A stretch of 64,000 bases of DNA, taken from contig NZ_JAAGOW010000005.1 in the NCBI RefSeq assembly GCF_010499245.1, positions 1,178,001 to 1,242,000 on the forward strand, given 5' to 3'. A program made the translations under genes and the position numbers. Below the pieces are notes generated by a model. That model had not been told where the DNA came from and did no database searches. It saw nothing but the letters and a program-made list of their open reading frames with translations. Of the stretch, positions 1-10,703 are shown piece by piece. Position 1 is the first letter of the stretch. Each line of letters starts with the position of its first letter. This stretch comes from Variovorax sp. WS11. GTDB lineage: Bacteria; Pseudomonadota; Gammaproteobacteria; Burkholderiales; Burkholderiaceae_C.

Positions 1-495
1 GTAGGAACAGAACTTCAGGAAGAACGGGCCGAAGTCGCGGTCCATGCAGTAGAAGTAGTAGTGGTTGACCATCGCCGAGCCGTCCGCCACCCACGGGTAG
101 GTCATGCCGGTGCGCGGGCAACGACGCGCGATCGGTACGCACCACGCGAGCCTTCTCCTGCGCGCGTCCGACGTACAGCACGCCTTCGTCGGCGTCGAAC
201 TCGTGCAGGTATCGCTGCGTGAGGTCGTCCTTGCGCTGGTGCTTGGAAAAGCTCACCAGATCCACCCCGACGTCGGCCACGAACCGTTCGATGTCGACCA
301 CGAACGCCGCGGTCTTGGGTGCCACCCCGGCGGTCGAGGCAAAGCGCTGGCCCGGTGGCCACGCAAATACCACACCACGCCGCCGATGAGTTGAAGTTGC
401 GGGACATACACGTTGAGGTACATCCGGTCGATGCACTCACTCTCGAGCACGACATGGTCGCGCAGTACTTCGCACACGCTGTGTGGTAATTTCAT
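1..495 (-). pseudogene. Conserved hypothetical protein, frameshifted and cut by the window edge
   Basis: The N-terminus reads MKLPHSVCEVLRDHVVLESE and then LNVYVPQLQLIGGVVWYLRG. The homologous continuation (FASTAGVAPKTAAFVVDIER, later KHQRKDDLTQRYLHEFD and VLYVGRAQEKARVVRT) lies in a second frame, and the last visible part (MTYPWVADGSAMVNHYYFYC, then DRDFGPFFLKFCSY) in a third. I recognise this as a conserved hypothetical family, with N-terminal NVYVP and an NHYYFYC motif, that is often seen near transposon genes. Its function is unknown to me. Two frameshifts, near 350 and near 115, mean it is broken as read. The C-terminal part lies outside the window. Confident on decay, moderate on family. 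Confidence 0.6.
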
Positions 496-761
496 GTCCG
501 GCTCCGGTCGTCCACGGGATCTTCGGACCCCATTGAGCTTCGAGCTCGTACTTCTCTGGGCATGTCCCAGGCCGGCTCGACCGGAGCCACCCTACACCAC
601 TGCGGGCAACCGCAACGCGACCACGAATATCACTCGTCGGTCCGAGGCGGAGCCTCGTCAGGGATTGGGGAAATTCCCAATCTAGCGCAAGATCAATTGT
701 TCGTTGGCAGACAGTTGCGCACTGCGCAGCTCGTGATACTTCTCCACATCGGGAGACAAGC

Positions 762-2312
<1,551 letters not shown>

Positions 2313-2434
2313 GTTCACCGAGTCACAGAAGCAGATATTGCCTATGCAGTCTCGGCGATGTCAACATGCGTGATCCGAGTGCACCGCGCACCAGAAACAC
2401 GGCTGATACAGCAAGAGTTGAGCAAGGAAGAAAA

Positions 2435-3805
2435 ATGAAGCGCATCGATGTTCACAGGCTGGCCGATGAGGCCAGGTTCAATGGCTTTCACACCCGCGTC
2501 CTGTTCTGGGGGCTGCTGATCCTGATCTTCGATGGTTACGACCTCGCGGTGGTCGGTGCCGCGCTGCCGTCAATCATGAAGGACATGGGCGTCAGTGCCG
2601 GAAGCGCGGGTTTCATGGCGAGTTCCGCGCTGTTCGGAATGATGTTCGGCGCCATTGTTTTCGGCACGCTCGCGGACAAGATTGGTCGAATCCTGACGGT
2701 CTCGATCTGTGTCGCGCTGTTCAGCGCTTTCACTGCGCTCGCCGGCCTGACCCGTGATCCCATCAGTTTCAGCGTCATGCGTTTCTTGGCCGGTCTGGGT
2801 ATCGGCGGCGTCCTTCCGGTCGTGACCGCGCAGATGGCGGAGTTCTCGCCGCTCAAGATCCGTGCGCGCTTGGTGGTTCTGGTGTTCATGGGCTATTCCC
2901 TCGGGGGTATCCTGGTTGCGCTGACGGGCAAGCAACTGATTGGCGCATATGGCTGGCAGTCGGTGTTCTTCGCCGCAGGCCTGCCATTGCTGCTGATCCC
3001 TTTCATCCTGAAGACGATGCCGGAATCGATGCCGTTTCTCATCAAGAAGAAGCGCGACGAGGAGCTGCGTCAGATCGTCCGCAGGCTCGCGCCGGATCAA
3101 GCGCTGCGCGGCGACGAGCAGTTTCTGGTGCCGGCGGAGGACAAGGCCACCGAGGCCCCAATCAAGCGATTGTTTCAGGATGGCCGGGCCTTCAGCACCG
3201 TGATGATCTGGATCGCATTCCTGACGGGGTTGTTCATGGTGTACGCGCTGAGTTCGTGGCTAACCAAGCTGATGGCGATGGCGGGCTACAGCCTGGGTTC
3301 CGCACTTACCTTCACGCTGCTGTACAACGTTGGCGCCATCGTCGGCTCGGTGCTTGGTGCATGGCTTGGCGACAAGTTCAACATCAAGTACGTTCTGGTC
3401 GTCTTCTACGCGCTCGGCGCCGTTTCGCTGACCTTGATGGGCTTCACGAAGTCAACCGAATTGCTCTATGTGGTCATCTTCGTCGTCGGTGCGTCCACGC
3501 TGGGAACGCAGGTCCTTGCTTACGCCTACGCAGGCGAGTTCTACCCGGCCGCCGTGCGATCCACCGGTGTGGGCTTTGCCGGCGGCGTTGGGCGCCTCGG
3601 CGCCATCCTCGGACCGATCCTGATCGGCGGCCTGGTTGCGTTGCAACTGCCGCTCGAACAGAACTTCATGGCCATCGCAGTGGCGGGCCTGATCGGCGCT
3701 GTCGCTGTCATGATGATCAACCACAAGCTCTCTGCATCGACCCATCACCTCGACGCGATGTCCGAAACGGCATCTGCGAAAGCCGATACGGCGGCTCCCG
3801 CCTGA
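2435..3805 (+). CDS. MFS transporter, aromatic acid:H+ symporter (AAHS) family
   Basis: 456-residue inner-membrane permease with about twelve hydrophobic segments. TM1 carries the AAHS signature IFDGYDLAVVGAALPSI (about residues 25-42), the acidic DGYD that PcaK and BenK use. The conserved loop after TM2 reads GTLADKIGR. An RxG-type motif, RFLAGLGIGGVLPVV, comes later, and the second half has the repeat AGEFYPAAVRSTGVGFAGG. The start chosen is the ATG after AAGGAAGAAAA. A longer in-frame extension overlaps the upstream gene and has no MFS character. It follows an acyl-CoA synthetase, so uptake of an aromatic acid for CoA activation is a reasonable inference. Confidence 0.88.
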   Translation: MKRIDVHRLADEARFNGFHTRVLFWGLLILIFDGYDLAVVGAALPSIMKDMGVSAGSAGFMASSALFGMMFGAIVFGTLADKIGRILTVSICVALFSAFTALAGLTRDPISFSVMRFLAGLGIGGVLPVVTAQMAEFSPLKIRARLVVLVFMGYSLGGILVALTGKQLIGAYGWQSVFFAAGLPLLLIPFILKTMPESMPFLIKKKRDEELRQIVRRLAPDQALRGDEQFLVPAEDKATEAPIKRLFQDGRAFSTVMIWIAFLTGLFMVYALSSWLTKLMAMAGYSLGSALTFTLLYNVGAIVGSVLGAWLGDKFNIKYVLVVFYALGAVSLTLMGFTKSTELLYVVIFVVGASTLGTQVLAYAYAGEFYPAAVRSTGVGFAGGVGRLGAILGPILIGGLVALQLPLEQNFMAIAVAGLIGAVAVMMINHKLSASTHHLDAMSETASAKADTAAPA

Positions 3806-3830
3806 CTCCCTCCGTAGTGAACCACGGCCA

Positions 3831-3895
3831 GGGCACCCGACCGCACCGGCCGCAGCAAGCAATCCTCGGCCCTCTGCAACGAGGTGCGGGTGCCC
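3831..3895 (+). terminator. Possible terminator hairpin after the permease gene
   Basis: GGGCACCCG followed by ACCGCACC at 3831-3847 pairs imperfectly with GGTGCGGGTGCCC at 3883-3895, leaving a roughly 35-nt loop. It is followed by a short CTTT only. It sits between the permease stop and the ivd remnant. Weak as a Rho-independent terminator because the T tract is poor. Confidence 0.35.
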
Positions 3896-3920
3896 CTTTG
3901 CCTACCCATTGGAGAGACTG

Positions 3921-4109
3921 ATGCACCATGTTCCGGGCCTGAACTTCGACCTCAGCGAATTGTGGCTGCGCGGCATGACCGTCAGCGAGGACTACGGCGA
4001 TTCAAGTCTCGGGTATAGCGCGCGGCCACGCTGTGCGAGATCAGTGCCGGCACGAACGAGATCCGTCAGCATTCTGAACATGCGCGAGCACTTCCGCAAG
4101 CCGATGTGA
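3921..4109 (+). pseudogene. Isovaleryl-CoA dehydrogenase (acyl-CoA dehydrogenase) remnant
   Basis: The reading frame opens with MHHVPGLNFDLSE, the usual N-terminus of betaproteobacterial isovaleryl-CoA dehydrogenase. It jumps directly to LRGMTVSEDYG, a segment from about residue 75 of the family. It then jumps again to the C-terminal motif CEISAGTNEIRQ, which appears only after a +1 shift. About 390 residues are reduced to 62, so at least two internal deletions have occurred and FAD binding and the catalytic base are gone. A good Shine-Dalgarno (GGAGAGACTG) remains before the ATG. Its position at the head of can-mccB-liuC-mccA-mvaB matches the normal leucine catabolic operon, which supports the identity. 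Confidence 0.75.
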
Positions 4110-4116
4110 AACCGTG

Positions 4117-4758
4117 ATGTGCAGCCTCGACGGCCTGTTTTCGAACAACCGCGCCTGGGTGAACCAGCGCGTTGAAGCGGACCCCGAGTTCTTCACCCGG
4201 CTCGCGCGCCAGCAGTCGCCGAAGTACCTCTGGATCGGCTGCGCGGACAGCCGCGTGCCGGCCAACGAAATTCTTGGCCTCGATCCCGGGGAGGTGTTCG
4301 TCCACCGAAACATCGCCAACCTGGTGGTGCATTCGGACCTGAACTGCCTGTCGGTGCTGCAATACGCGGTCGAGGCGCTGAAGGTCGAGCACGTCATGGT
4401 TGTCGGCCATTACGGTTGCGGCGGCGTGCAGGCGGTGGCCGAGCGTCGCTCGGTGGGCCTGTCCGACAACTGGCTGCGCCACATCGAAGACATCGCGCAC
4501 AAGCATGAGGCGCGGCTGGCCGTGAACGACGACGAGGCGCGCGGGCGCCGGCTCGTCGAGCTGAACGTCGTCGAGCAAGTGGCCAACGTGTGCCGCACCA
4601 CCATCCTGCGGCGCGCCTGGTACCGCGGCCATCGCGTCGAGGTGCACGGCCTGGTCTACGGGCTGGCCGACGGGCTGCTGCGCCGCGTAGGCGTGAGCGT
4701 CAGCGGCGGGCAGCCGTGGGACGAACGCTACCGCGCGGCGCTGCAAGCGCTGAACTGA
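4117..4758 (+). CDS. can: Beta-class carbonic anhydrase
   Basis: Reversible hydration of CO2 to bicarbonate. 213 residues, collinear with E. coli Can. Zinc ligands are visible as C42, D44 and R46 in IGCADSRVPA, then H98 and C101 in VGHYGCGG. The ATG at this position gives exactly the E. coli numbering; a GTG one codon upstream (4114) is an alternative. It lies 24 bp before the carboxylase subunit gene mccB. Bicarbonate is a substrate of 3-methylcrotonyl-CoA carboxylase, so the enzyme probably feeds that reaction. This gene placement is common in leucine clusters of Burkholderiales. Confidence 0.93.
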   Translation: MCSLDGLFSNNRAWVNQRVEADPEFFTRLARQQSPKYLWIGCADSRVPANEILGLDPGEVFVHRNIANLVVHSDLNCLSVLQYAVEALKVEHVMVVGHYGCGGVQAVAERRSVGLSDNWLRHIEDIAHKHEARLAVNDDEARGRRLVELNVVEQVANVCRTTILRRAWYRGHRVEVHGLVYGLADGLLRRVGVSVSGGQPWDERYRAALQALN

Positions 4759-4782
4759 ACCACAAGAGTCAAGGAGCGAGAC

Positions 4783-6390
4783 ATGCCGGTTCTGAAGACC
4801 CAAGTCAATCCGCGCGCAGCCGAGTTCCGGGCCAATGCGGACGCGATACGCACGCTGGTCGAGGACCTGCGCGCCAAGGCCTCCGCGGTCGAACTCGGCG
4901 GCGGCGCCGTCGCGCGAGACAGGCACGTGGCGCGCGGCAAGCTGCTGCCGCGCGATCGGGTGGCGCAGCTGCTCGACCCCGCCGCGCCGTTCCTCGAGAT
5001 CGGCCAGCTCGCGGCCCACGACATGTACGGCGGCGACGCGCCCAGTGCCGGCGTGATCGCCGGCATCGGTCGCATCCAGGGTGTCGACTGCGTCGTGATC
5101 GCCAACGACGCCACCGTCAAGGGCGGCACCTACTACCCGATGACGGTGAAGAAGCACCTGCGCGCGCAGGAGATCGCGCAGCAGAACCACCTGCCGTGCG
5201 TCTACCTGGTCGATTCCGGCGGCGCTTTCCTGCCGAAGCAGGACGAGGTGTTTCCGGACCGCGAGCATTTCGGCCGCATCTTCTACAACCAGGCGCAGAT
5301 GAGCGCGCTCGGTATCCCCCAGGTGGCGGTCGTCATGGGCTCGTGCACGGCCGGCGGCGCCTACGTGCCGGCGATGAGCGACGAGACGGTCATCGTCAAG
5401 AACCAGGGCACGATCTTCCTCGGCGGCCCGCCGCTGGTGAAGGCGGCCACCGGCGAGGTGGTCAGTGTCGAAGACCTGGGCGGCGGCGACGTGCACACCC
5501 GCATCTCAGGCGTGGCCGACCACCTGGCCGAGAACGACGCGCACGCGCTCTTCATCGCGCGCGGCATCGTCGCCACCTTCAATCGCACGAAGCCCGCCAC
5601 GGTGACGCTGGAAGCCAGCGAGGAGCCGCTGTACGACCCCGAGGAGATCTACGGCGTGATCCCGCAGGACACGCGCAAGCCCTACGACGTGCGCGAGATC
5701 ATTGCGCGCGTTGTCGACGGCTCGTGCTTCGACGAGTTCAAGGCGCGCTACGGCGCGACGCTGGTCACCGGCTTCGCGCGGCTGTACGGCATGCCGGTGG
5801 GCATCATCGCCAACAACGGCATCCTGTTCGGCGAGTCGGCGCAGAAGGGCGCGCACTTCATCGAGCTGTGTTCCCAGCGGGGCGTGCCGCTGGTGTTCCT
5901 GCAGAACATCACCGGCTTCATGGTCGGGCGCAAGTACGAGAACGAAGGCATCGCCAAGCACGGCGCGAAGATGGTGACCGCGGTGGCCACAACCCAGGTG
6001 CCGAAAATCACGATGCTGATCGGCGGCAGCTTCGGGGCGGGCAACTACGGCATGTGCGGTCGCGCCTACAGTCCCCGCTTCCTCTGGATGTGGCCGAACG
6101 CCCGCATCAGTGTGATGGGCGGCGAGCAGGCCGCCGGGGTGCTCGCGACGGTCAAGCGCGAAGGCATCGAGGCCAAGGGCGGCGCGTGGAGCGCGCAGGA
6201 AGAGGAGGCCTTCAAGGCACCGATCCGGGCCCAGTACGAGACACAGGGCCATCCGTACTACGCCACGGCGCGGCTGTGGGACGACGGTGTGCTCGACCCC
6301 GCCCAGACGCGCCGCGTTCTCGGCCTGTCGCTGTCGGCGACGCTGAATGCGCCCATTCTGCCGACGAAGTTCGGCATCTTCCGCATGTGA
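4783..6390 (+). CDS. mccB: 3-methylcrotonyl-CoA carboxylase, carboxyltransferase (beta) subunit
   Basis: 535 residues, the usual length for the MccB/LiuB family. It transfers the carboxyl group from biotin to 3-methylcrotonyl-CoA in leucine catabolism. The N-terminal half has PCVYLVDSGGAFLP and the oxyanion/CoA motif MGSCTAGGAYVPAMSDE. The C-terminal half has QNITGFMVG, GGSFGAGNYGMCGRA and a PNARISVMGGEQAAGVLATV block. The Shine-Dalgarno AAGGAGCGAGAC precedes the ATG. It is intact and followed 7 bp later by the hydratase gene. Its partner MccA is frameshifted in this sequence, so holoenzyme activity is uncertain. Confidence 0.95.
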   Translation: MPVLKTQVNPRAAEFRANADAIRTLVEDLRAKASAVELGGGAVARDRHVARGKLLPRDRVAQLLDPAAPFLEIGQLAAHDMYGGDAPSAGVIAGIGRIQGVDCVVIANDATVKGGTYYPMTVKKHLRAQEIAQQNHLPCVYLVDSGGAFLPKQDEVFPDREHFGRIFYNQAQMSALGIPQVAVVMGSCTAGGAYVPAMSDETVIVKNQGTIFLGGPPLVKAATGEVVSVEDLGGGDVHTRISGVADHLAENDAHALFIARGIVATFNRTKPATVTLEASEEPLYDPEEIYGVIPQDTRKPYDVREIIARVVDGSCFDEFKARYGATLVTGFARLYGMPVGIIANNGILFGESAQKGAHFIELCSQRGVPLVFLQNITGFMVGRKYENEGIAKHGAKMVTAVATTQVPKITMLIGGSFGAGNYGMCGRAYSPRFLWMWPNARISVMGGEQAAGVLATVKREGIEAKGGAWSAQEEEAFKAPIRAQYETQGHPYYATARLWDDGVLDPAQTRRVLGLSLSATLNAPILPTKFGIFRM

Positions 6391-6397
6391 GGCAGCG

Positions 6398-7192
6398 ATG
6401 AAGTTCGCGACTCTGAAGATCGAGTGCCGCGGCGCCGCGACCTGGGTGTGGATGAACCGGCCCGCGCTTCACAACGCCTTTGACGAGACCTTGATCGCCG
6501 AGCTGACCACAGCGTTCACTGAGCTTGACGCCGACCCAGCGGTGCGTGCCATCGTGCTGGCCGGCGAGGGCAAGAGCTTCTCCGCCGGCGCGGACCTCAA
6601 CTGGATGAAGCGCCAGGGGAACGCGCCGCTGGCAGTGAATCTGTCGGACGCGCGCAAACTCGCCACCCTGTTCCGCACGATCTCGATGTGCGCAACGCCG
6701 ACCATCGCGCGTGTGCACGGAGCGGCGCTGGGCGGCGGCATGGGGCTGGCCTCGGCGTGCGACATCTGTGTCGCGTCGACCCAGGCGCAGTTCGCGACCT
6801 CGGAAGTGCGCCTCGGGCTCATCCCTGCTGCCATCGGCCCGTACGTCGTACGCGCCATCGGCGAGCGGCAGGCCTATCGCTACTTCCAGACGGCCGAGCG
6901 CATCGGTGCGCAGCGCGCCTGTGAGATCGGGCTGGCGCACGAGGTGGCGGAGCCCGACGCTTTGGACGCCAAGGTGCAGGAAGTGCTCGGCGCTCTGTTC
7001 GCCGGCGGTCCGCTGGCCCAGGCGGCGGCGACCGACCTCATTCGCGCGGTGGCGCATTGGCCGGTCGACGACGCTGTGGTCGAGGACACCGCGCGCCGCA
7101 TCGCGACATTGCGCGCCACGCCGGAAGCCAGGGCCGGCCTGGGCGCGTTCCTCGAGAAACGCCCAGCCGAATGGGTGCCCGCGAAGGGTTGA
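6398..7192 (+). CDS. liuC: Enoyl-CoA hydratase, probable methylglutaconyl-CoA hydratase
   Basis: Crotonase-fold protein of 264 residues. Visible signatures are the oxyanion motif SFSAGADLNWMKR near residues 61-73 and VHGAALGGGMGLASACD near 106-122. The FATSEVRLGLIPAAIGPYV block follows and carries the glutamate expected for hydratases. It sits between the two carboxylase subunit genes, the LiuC position, so conversion of 3-methylglutaconyl-CoA to HMG-CoA is the likely reaction. Start at the ATG 8 bp after the mccB stop; a weak GAGGCAG site is upstream. Longer readings run back into mccB and are not needed. Confidence 0.9.
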   Translation: MKFATLKIECRGAATWVWMNRPALHNAFDETLIAELTTAFTELDADPAVRAIVLAGEGKSFSAGADLNWMKRQGNAPLAVNLSDARKLATLFRTISMCATPTIARVHGAALGGGMGLASACDICVASTQAQFATSEVRLGLIPAAIGPYVVRAIGERQAYRYFQTAERIGAQRACEIGLAHEVAEPDALDAKVQEVLGALFAGGPLAQAAATDLIRAVAHWPVDDAVVEDTARRIATLRATPEARAGLGAFLEKRPAEWVPAKG

Positions 7193-7203
7193 AGGAGACA
7201 ACC

Positions 7204-9200
7204 ATGTTCAAGAAGATCCTGATCGCCAATCGAGGCGAAATCGCCTGCCGCGTGATCAAGACGGCACGCAGCATGGGCATCGTCACGGTGGCGGTGTACT
7301 CGGAGGCCGATGCCAACGCGCGCCATGTGCGACTGGCCGACGAAGCGGTGCTGATCGGCCCACCCGCCGCCAGCGAGTCGTACCTGGTGGCCGATCGCAT
7401 CCTTCAGGTCGCAAAAGACACCGGCGCGGAAGCCATCCATCCGGGCTATGGTTTCCTGTCGGAGAACGATGAGTTCGCCGAGGCCTGCGAGCGGGCCGGC
7501 ATCGTCTTCATCGGTCCGCCGGCCTCGGCCATCCGTGCGATGGGCCTGAAATCGGCGTCGAAGGCATTGATGGAGAAGGCCAAGGTCCCACTGACACCCG
7601 GCTACCACGGAGATAACCAGGATCCGGCGTTTCTGGCCACCCAGGCTCAAGCCATCGGCTATCCGGTGCTCATCAAGGCGAGTGCCGGCGGCGGGGGCAA
7701 GGGCATGCGACGAGTCGACACCGCGGCCGACTTCGAAGCCGCGCTCACCTCGTGCAAGCGTGAGGCGCGCAATGCGTTCGGTGACGACGATGTGCTGGTC
7801 GAGAAGTACATCGTAAAGCCTCGCCATATCGAGTTCCAGGTCTTCGGCGATACGCACGGCAACTGCGTCTACTTGTTCGAGCGCGACTGCTCGGTGCAGC
7901 GGCGCCACCAGAAGGTGCTGGAGGAGGCGCCCGCGCCGGGCATGACGCCGGAGCGCCGCGCCGCGATGGGCAAGGCCGCCGTCGACGCGGCCAAGGCGGT
8001 GGGCTACGTCGGGGCAGGAACGGTCGAGTTCATCGCCATGCAGGACGGTGGCTTCTACTTCATGGAGATGAACACGCGGCTACAGGTCGAGCACCCGGTC
8101 ACGGAGATGATCACCGGGCTTGATCTCGTGGAATGGCAGCTTCGCGTGGCCACTGGCGAGCCGTTGCCACTGACGCAGGAGCAGCTCGAGATCGACGGGC
8201 ATGCGATCGAGGCGCGCATCTACGCCGAGGATCCCGACCGCGGCTTCCTGCCGTCCACCGGCCGGCTGGTGCATCTGGCACCGCCGGCCGAGAGCGACCA
8301 CGTGCGCGTGGACACCGGCGTCGAACAGGGCGACGAGATCACGCCGCACTACGACCCGATGATCGCCAAGCTGATCGTCTGGGGCGCCGACCGTCGGCAG
8401 GCGCTCGCGCGGATGCGGCAGGCGCTCGCGCAGTACCGCGTGGTGGGCGTATCGAACAACGTCGACTTCCTGACTCGCCTGGTGACGGTGCCGTCGTTCG
8501 CCAATGCCGATCTCGACACCGGGCTGATCGAGCGTGAGCAGGCCCTGCTGTTCCCGCCGGCCGGGGAGGTGCGTGCCGACGTGTGGTTGCTAGCGGCACT
8601 GGCCCAACTGCTGCGCGAGCAACGCCTGGCCCAAAAGAAGGCCGCTCGGTCGGCCGACCCGCACTCGCCGTGGCGGGCGCTCGACGGCTGGCGCCTCAAC
8701 GGGCATGCCGAACGTCGGCTGGTCTTCCGCCTCGGCGAGTCAGTGCGAGAAGTCGGCGTCGAGGTGCTGCCCGACGGGTACCGGCTCCAGATCAGCCCAA
8801 AGTCGGTCTTCGCGCGCGGCACGCTCGGCGCGGACAGCGAGCTGCACGCGCAGCTGGGCGAACGCCGGCTGCGCGCTGCGGTCGTCACGAGTGGCGAGCG
8901 GCGCCACATGTTCTTCGAGGGCCGCTCGCGGCCGCTGTCCCTGGTCGACACGCTGCATGCGGGCGGGGAGGGCGAGGAGGGGAGGTGGGCTGCGTGCGCC
9001 GATGCCGGGCAAGGTTGTCGCGCTCGCGGTCCAGCCGGGCGCGACGGTCGAAGGGCGCGCCGCTGCTGGTGCTCGAGGCGATGAAGATGGAGCACACGAT
9101 CCACGCCCCGCGCAAGGGCGTGGTCAAGGCGTTCCGCTTTGCGCCCGGGGACCAGGTCTCCGACGGCGCAGAGCTGCTGGACTTCGAAGGATCCGAATGA
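7204..9200 (+). pseudogene. mccA: 3-methylcrotonyl-CoA carboxylase alpha subunit, frameshifted in the biotin-carrier region
   Basis: Biotin carboxylase subunit. The N-terminus MFKKILIANRGEIACRVIKT follows a strong GAAGGAGACAACC site. ATP-grasp motifs (KASAGGGGKGM; MEMNTRLQVEHPVTE) are intact in the first frame. Near 8980 the frame ends in nonsense and the homologous linker APMPGKVVALAVQPGATVE continues one base over. Near 9050 a second +1 shift is needed to reach PLLVLEAMKMEHTIHAPRKG, which holds the biotinyl lysine in EAMKMEH. As read, the protein would keep biotin carboxylase but lose the biotin domain. Both breaks sit in G/C-rich runs, so sequencing error is possible. Confidence 0.85.
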
Positions 9201-10120
9201 TGGAACGCGTGCGCATCGTCGAAGTAGGTCCGCGCGACGGCTTGCAGAATGAGAAGCAGGTCGTTCCGGCCGCGACCAAGCTTGCGCTGATCGAGCGCTT
9301 GGCGGTGGCCGGACTGCGGGACATCGAGGTCACGTCGTTCGTGTCGCCGAAATGGGTACCGCAGATGGCGGACCAGGCGGAGGTGATGCGAGGGCTGCGG
9401 CGCCACCCCGGCGTCAACTATCCCGTGCTGACGCCGAACTTGAAGGGCTTCGAGGCGGCGCTTGCGGAAGGTGCTACCGAGGTCGCTGTGTTCGCCTCGG
9501 CGTCGGAGAGTTTCTCGCAGAAGAACATCAACTGCTCGATCGCCGAATCGATCGACCGCTTCGTGCCGGTGTTCGAGGCGGCGAGCCGGGCCAGCGTGAA
9601 GGTGCGAGGCTATGTGTCGTGCGTGGTGGCCTGCCCGTACGAGGGCCCGACCGCGCCCGCGAAGGTGGCCGACGTGGCCCTGCGCCTGCGCGAACTGGGC
9701 TGCTACGAAGTGTCGTTGGGCGACACCATCGGCGCCGGCACGCCGGGCTCCGTGCTGCGGATGCTGGAGGCGGTGGCTGCCCGCGTGTCAGTCGAGCACC
9801 TAGCCGGCCACTATCACGACACCTACGGCATGGCCGTCGCCAACGTTCACGCTTCGTACCGGTTCGGGTTGCGGGCGTTCGACAGCTCGGTGGCCGGGCT
9901 GGGCGGCTGCCCGTATGCCAAGGGCGCCACCGGGAACGTGGCCACCGAGGATCTTATCTACCTGTTGCATGGCATCGGGGCCGAGACAGGAGTTGACCTC
10001 GAAGCCCTGGTCGACTGTGGCGCGTGGATCAGTTCGGCAATCGGCCGCCCATCCCAATCCAGGGTGGCGCGGGCGCTGCTCGCCAGGCGGGCGGCAGCCG
10101 AGGAGAAACAATCATGCTGA
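9197..10120 (+). CDS. mvaB: Hydroxymethylglutaryl-CoA lyase
   Basis: Cleaves HMG-CoA to acetyl-CoA and acetoacetate, the last step of leucine catabolism. It opens with the divalent-metal motif VRIVEVGPRDGLQNE (Arg/Asp) and has ASASESFSQKNINCS, the HYHDTYG motif with metal-binding histidines, and the signature loop SSVAGLGGCPYAKGATGNVA containing the catalytic cysteine. About 306 residues, full length. ATGATG overlaps the mccA stop (9198-9200), so either ATG may start; the overlap implies translational coupling with mccA. Intact. Confidence 0.94.
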   Translation: MMERVRIVEVGPRDGLQNEKQVVPAATKLALIERLAVAGLRDIEVTSFVSPKWVPQMADQAEVMRGLRRHPGVNYPVLTPNLKGFEAALAEGATEVAVFASASESFSQKNINCSIAESIDRFVPVFEAASRASVKVRGYVSCVVACPYEGPTAPAKVADVALRLRELGCYEVSLGDTIGAGTPGSVLRMLEAVAARVSVEHLAGHYHDTYGMAVANVHASYRFGLRAFDSSVAGLGGCPYAKGATGNVATEDLIYLLHGIGAETGVDLEALVDCGAWISSAIGRPSQSRVARALLARRAAAEEKQSC

Positions 10121-10200
10121 AAGGCCAGTCCGCCATCGTCACCGGATCGACCAGCGGCATCGGGCTCGGCATCGGGCTCGGCATCGGGCTCGGCATAGAG
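10114..10200 (+). pseudogene. Truncated short-chain dehydrogenase (3-hydroxybutyrate dehydrogenase-like) N-terminus
   Basis: The ATG overlaps the mvaB stop region after AGGAGAAACAATC. It reads MLKGQSAIVTGSTSGIGLGI, the Rossmann TGxxxGIG start typical of 3-hydroxybutyrate dehydrogenases, which often close liu clusters. The reading then runs into three copies of a 12-bp repeat (GIGL repeated) and homology stops. No catalytic Ser-Tyr-Lys part follows. Only about 25 residues survive. Confidence 0.7.
10156..10196 (+). repeat. 12-bp tandem repeat inside the SDR glycine motif
   Basis: Three perfect copies of GGCATCGGGCTC (10156-10191) followed by a partial GGCAT. In frame it multiplies the GIGL of the NAD-binding motif. 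Multiples of 12 keep the frame. Expansion by slippage at the edge of a deletion is the simplest reading. Confidence 0.9.
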
Positions 10201-10703
10201 TGCCAGCATGACCCCAACCTTGAATGTCGAGCCGATGCCCCTGTGATAGGAAGAGCGCGCCCTTCACCGCAACCTATGGGTTCTCGGGTAACCAAGGCGC
10301 CGCTACCGGTCGTTGCCAGCGAAGCGCTTATGACTACGGGTTTGTCCCGGTCAGGATTGGCTCGATTCAATCTTGCATTAAGTCAGTCGCCTTAGTACAT
10401 TTAAGGCAGGCGACTTAAAGAGACGCACGGAAGCGCTGGAAGCGACCTGCAGGCTGGCAAGAGTTCAACACGGATCCTTCAGCGCATCTGGCTTCGATTC
10501 ATGCCCCTCACTTGAAGTAGGCCAGCGTTCGAAACGCTCACTCGGTTGGCCTGTGGCACCACTTTCGGTGGCCGTTCGTTTCGTAGCACGTCTGTCCGTT
10601 TGCGGACGATGTTCATCCCAGTCCTTGGGTCACGTGCTCAAGGCTTCCGGCCGGCGCCGCGAGGCACGGCGTCTAGCAAGTTCATGAAAGAGGAGAGATA
10701 GCA
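10201..10703. other. Gene-free stretch with an imperfect palindrome
   Basis: No convincing coding homology on either strand over 500 bp. The notable element is an imperfect palindrome, with arm TTAAGTCAGTCGCCTTA at 10378-10394, a 7-nt spacer, and arm TAAGGCAGGCGACTTAA at 10402-10418 (12 of 17 positions pair). It is AT-rich at both ends, unlike its surroundings. It could be an operator for the downstream NTF2-like/SDR genes or an old transposon end. No T tract follows, so a terminator is less likely. Confidence 0.5.

Noticed and set aside
4066..5496. 476-codon open frame on the minus strand
   Set aside because: Antisense shadow of can and mccB with His/Arg/Ala-rich composition and no motif.
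4590..6401. 603-codon open frame on the plus strand overlapping can and mccB
   Set aside because: Arg/Gly-rich composition typical of an off-frame reading of GC-rich DNA; mccB in the other frame has full family motifs.
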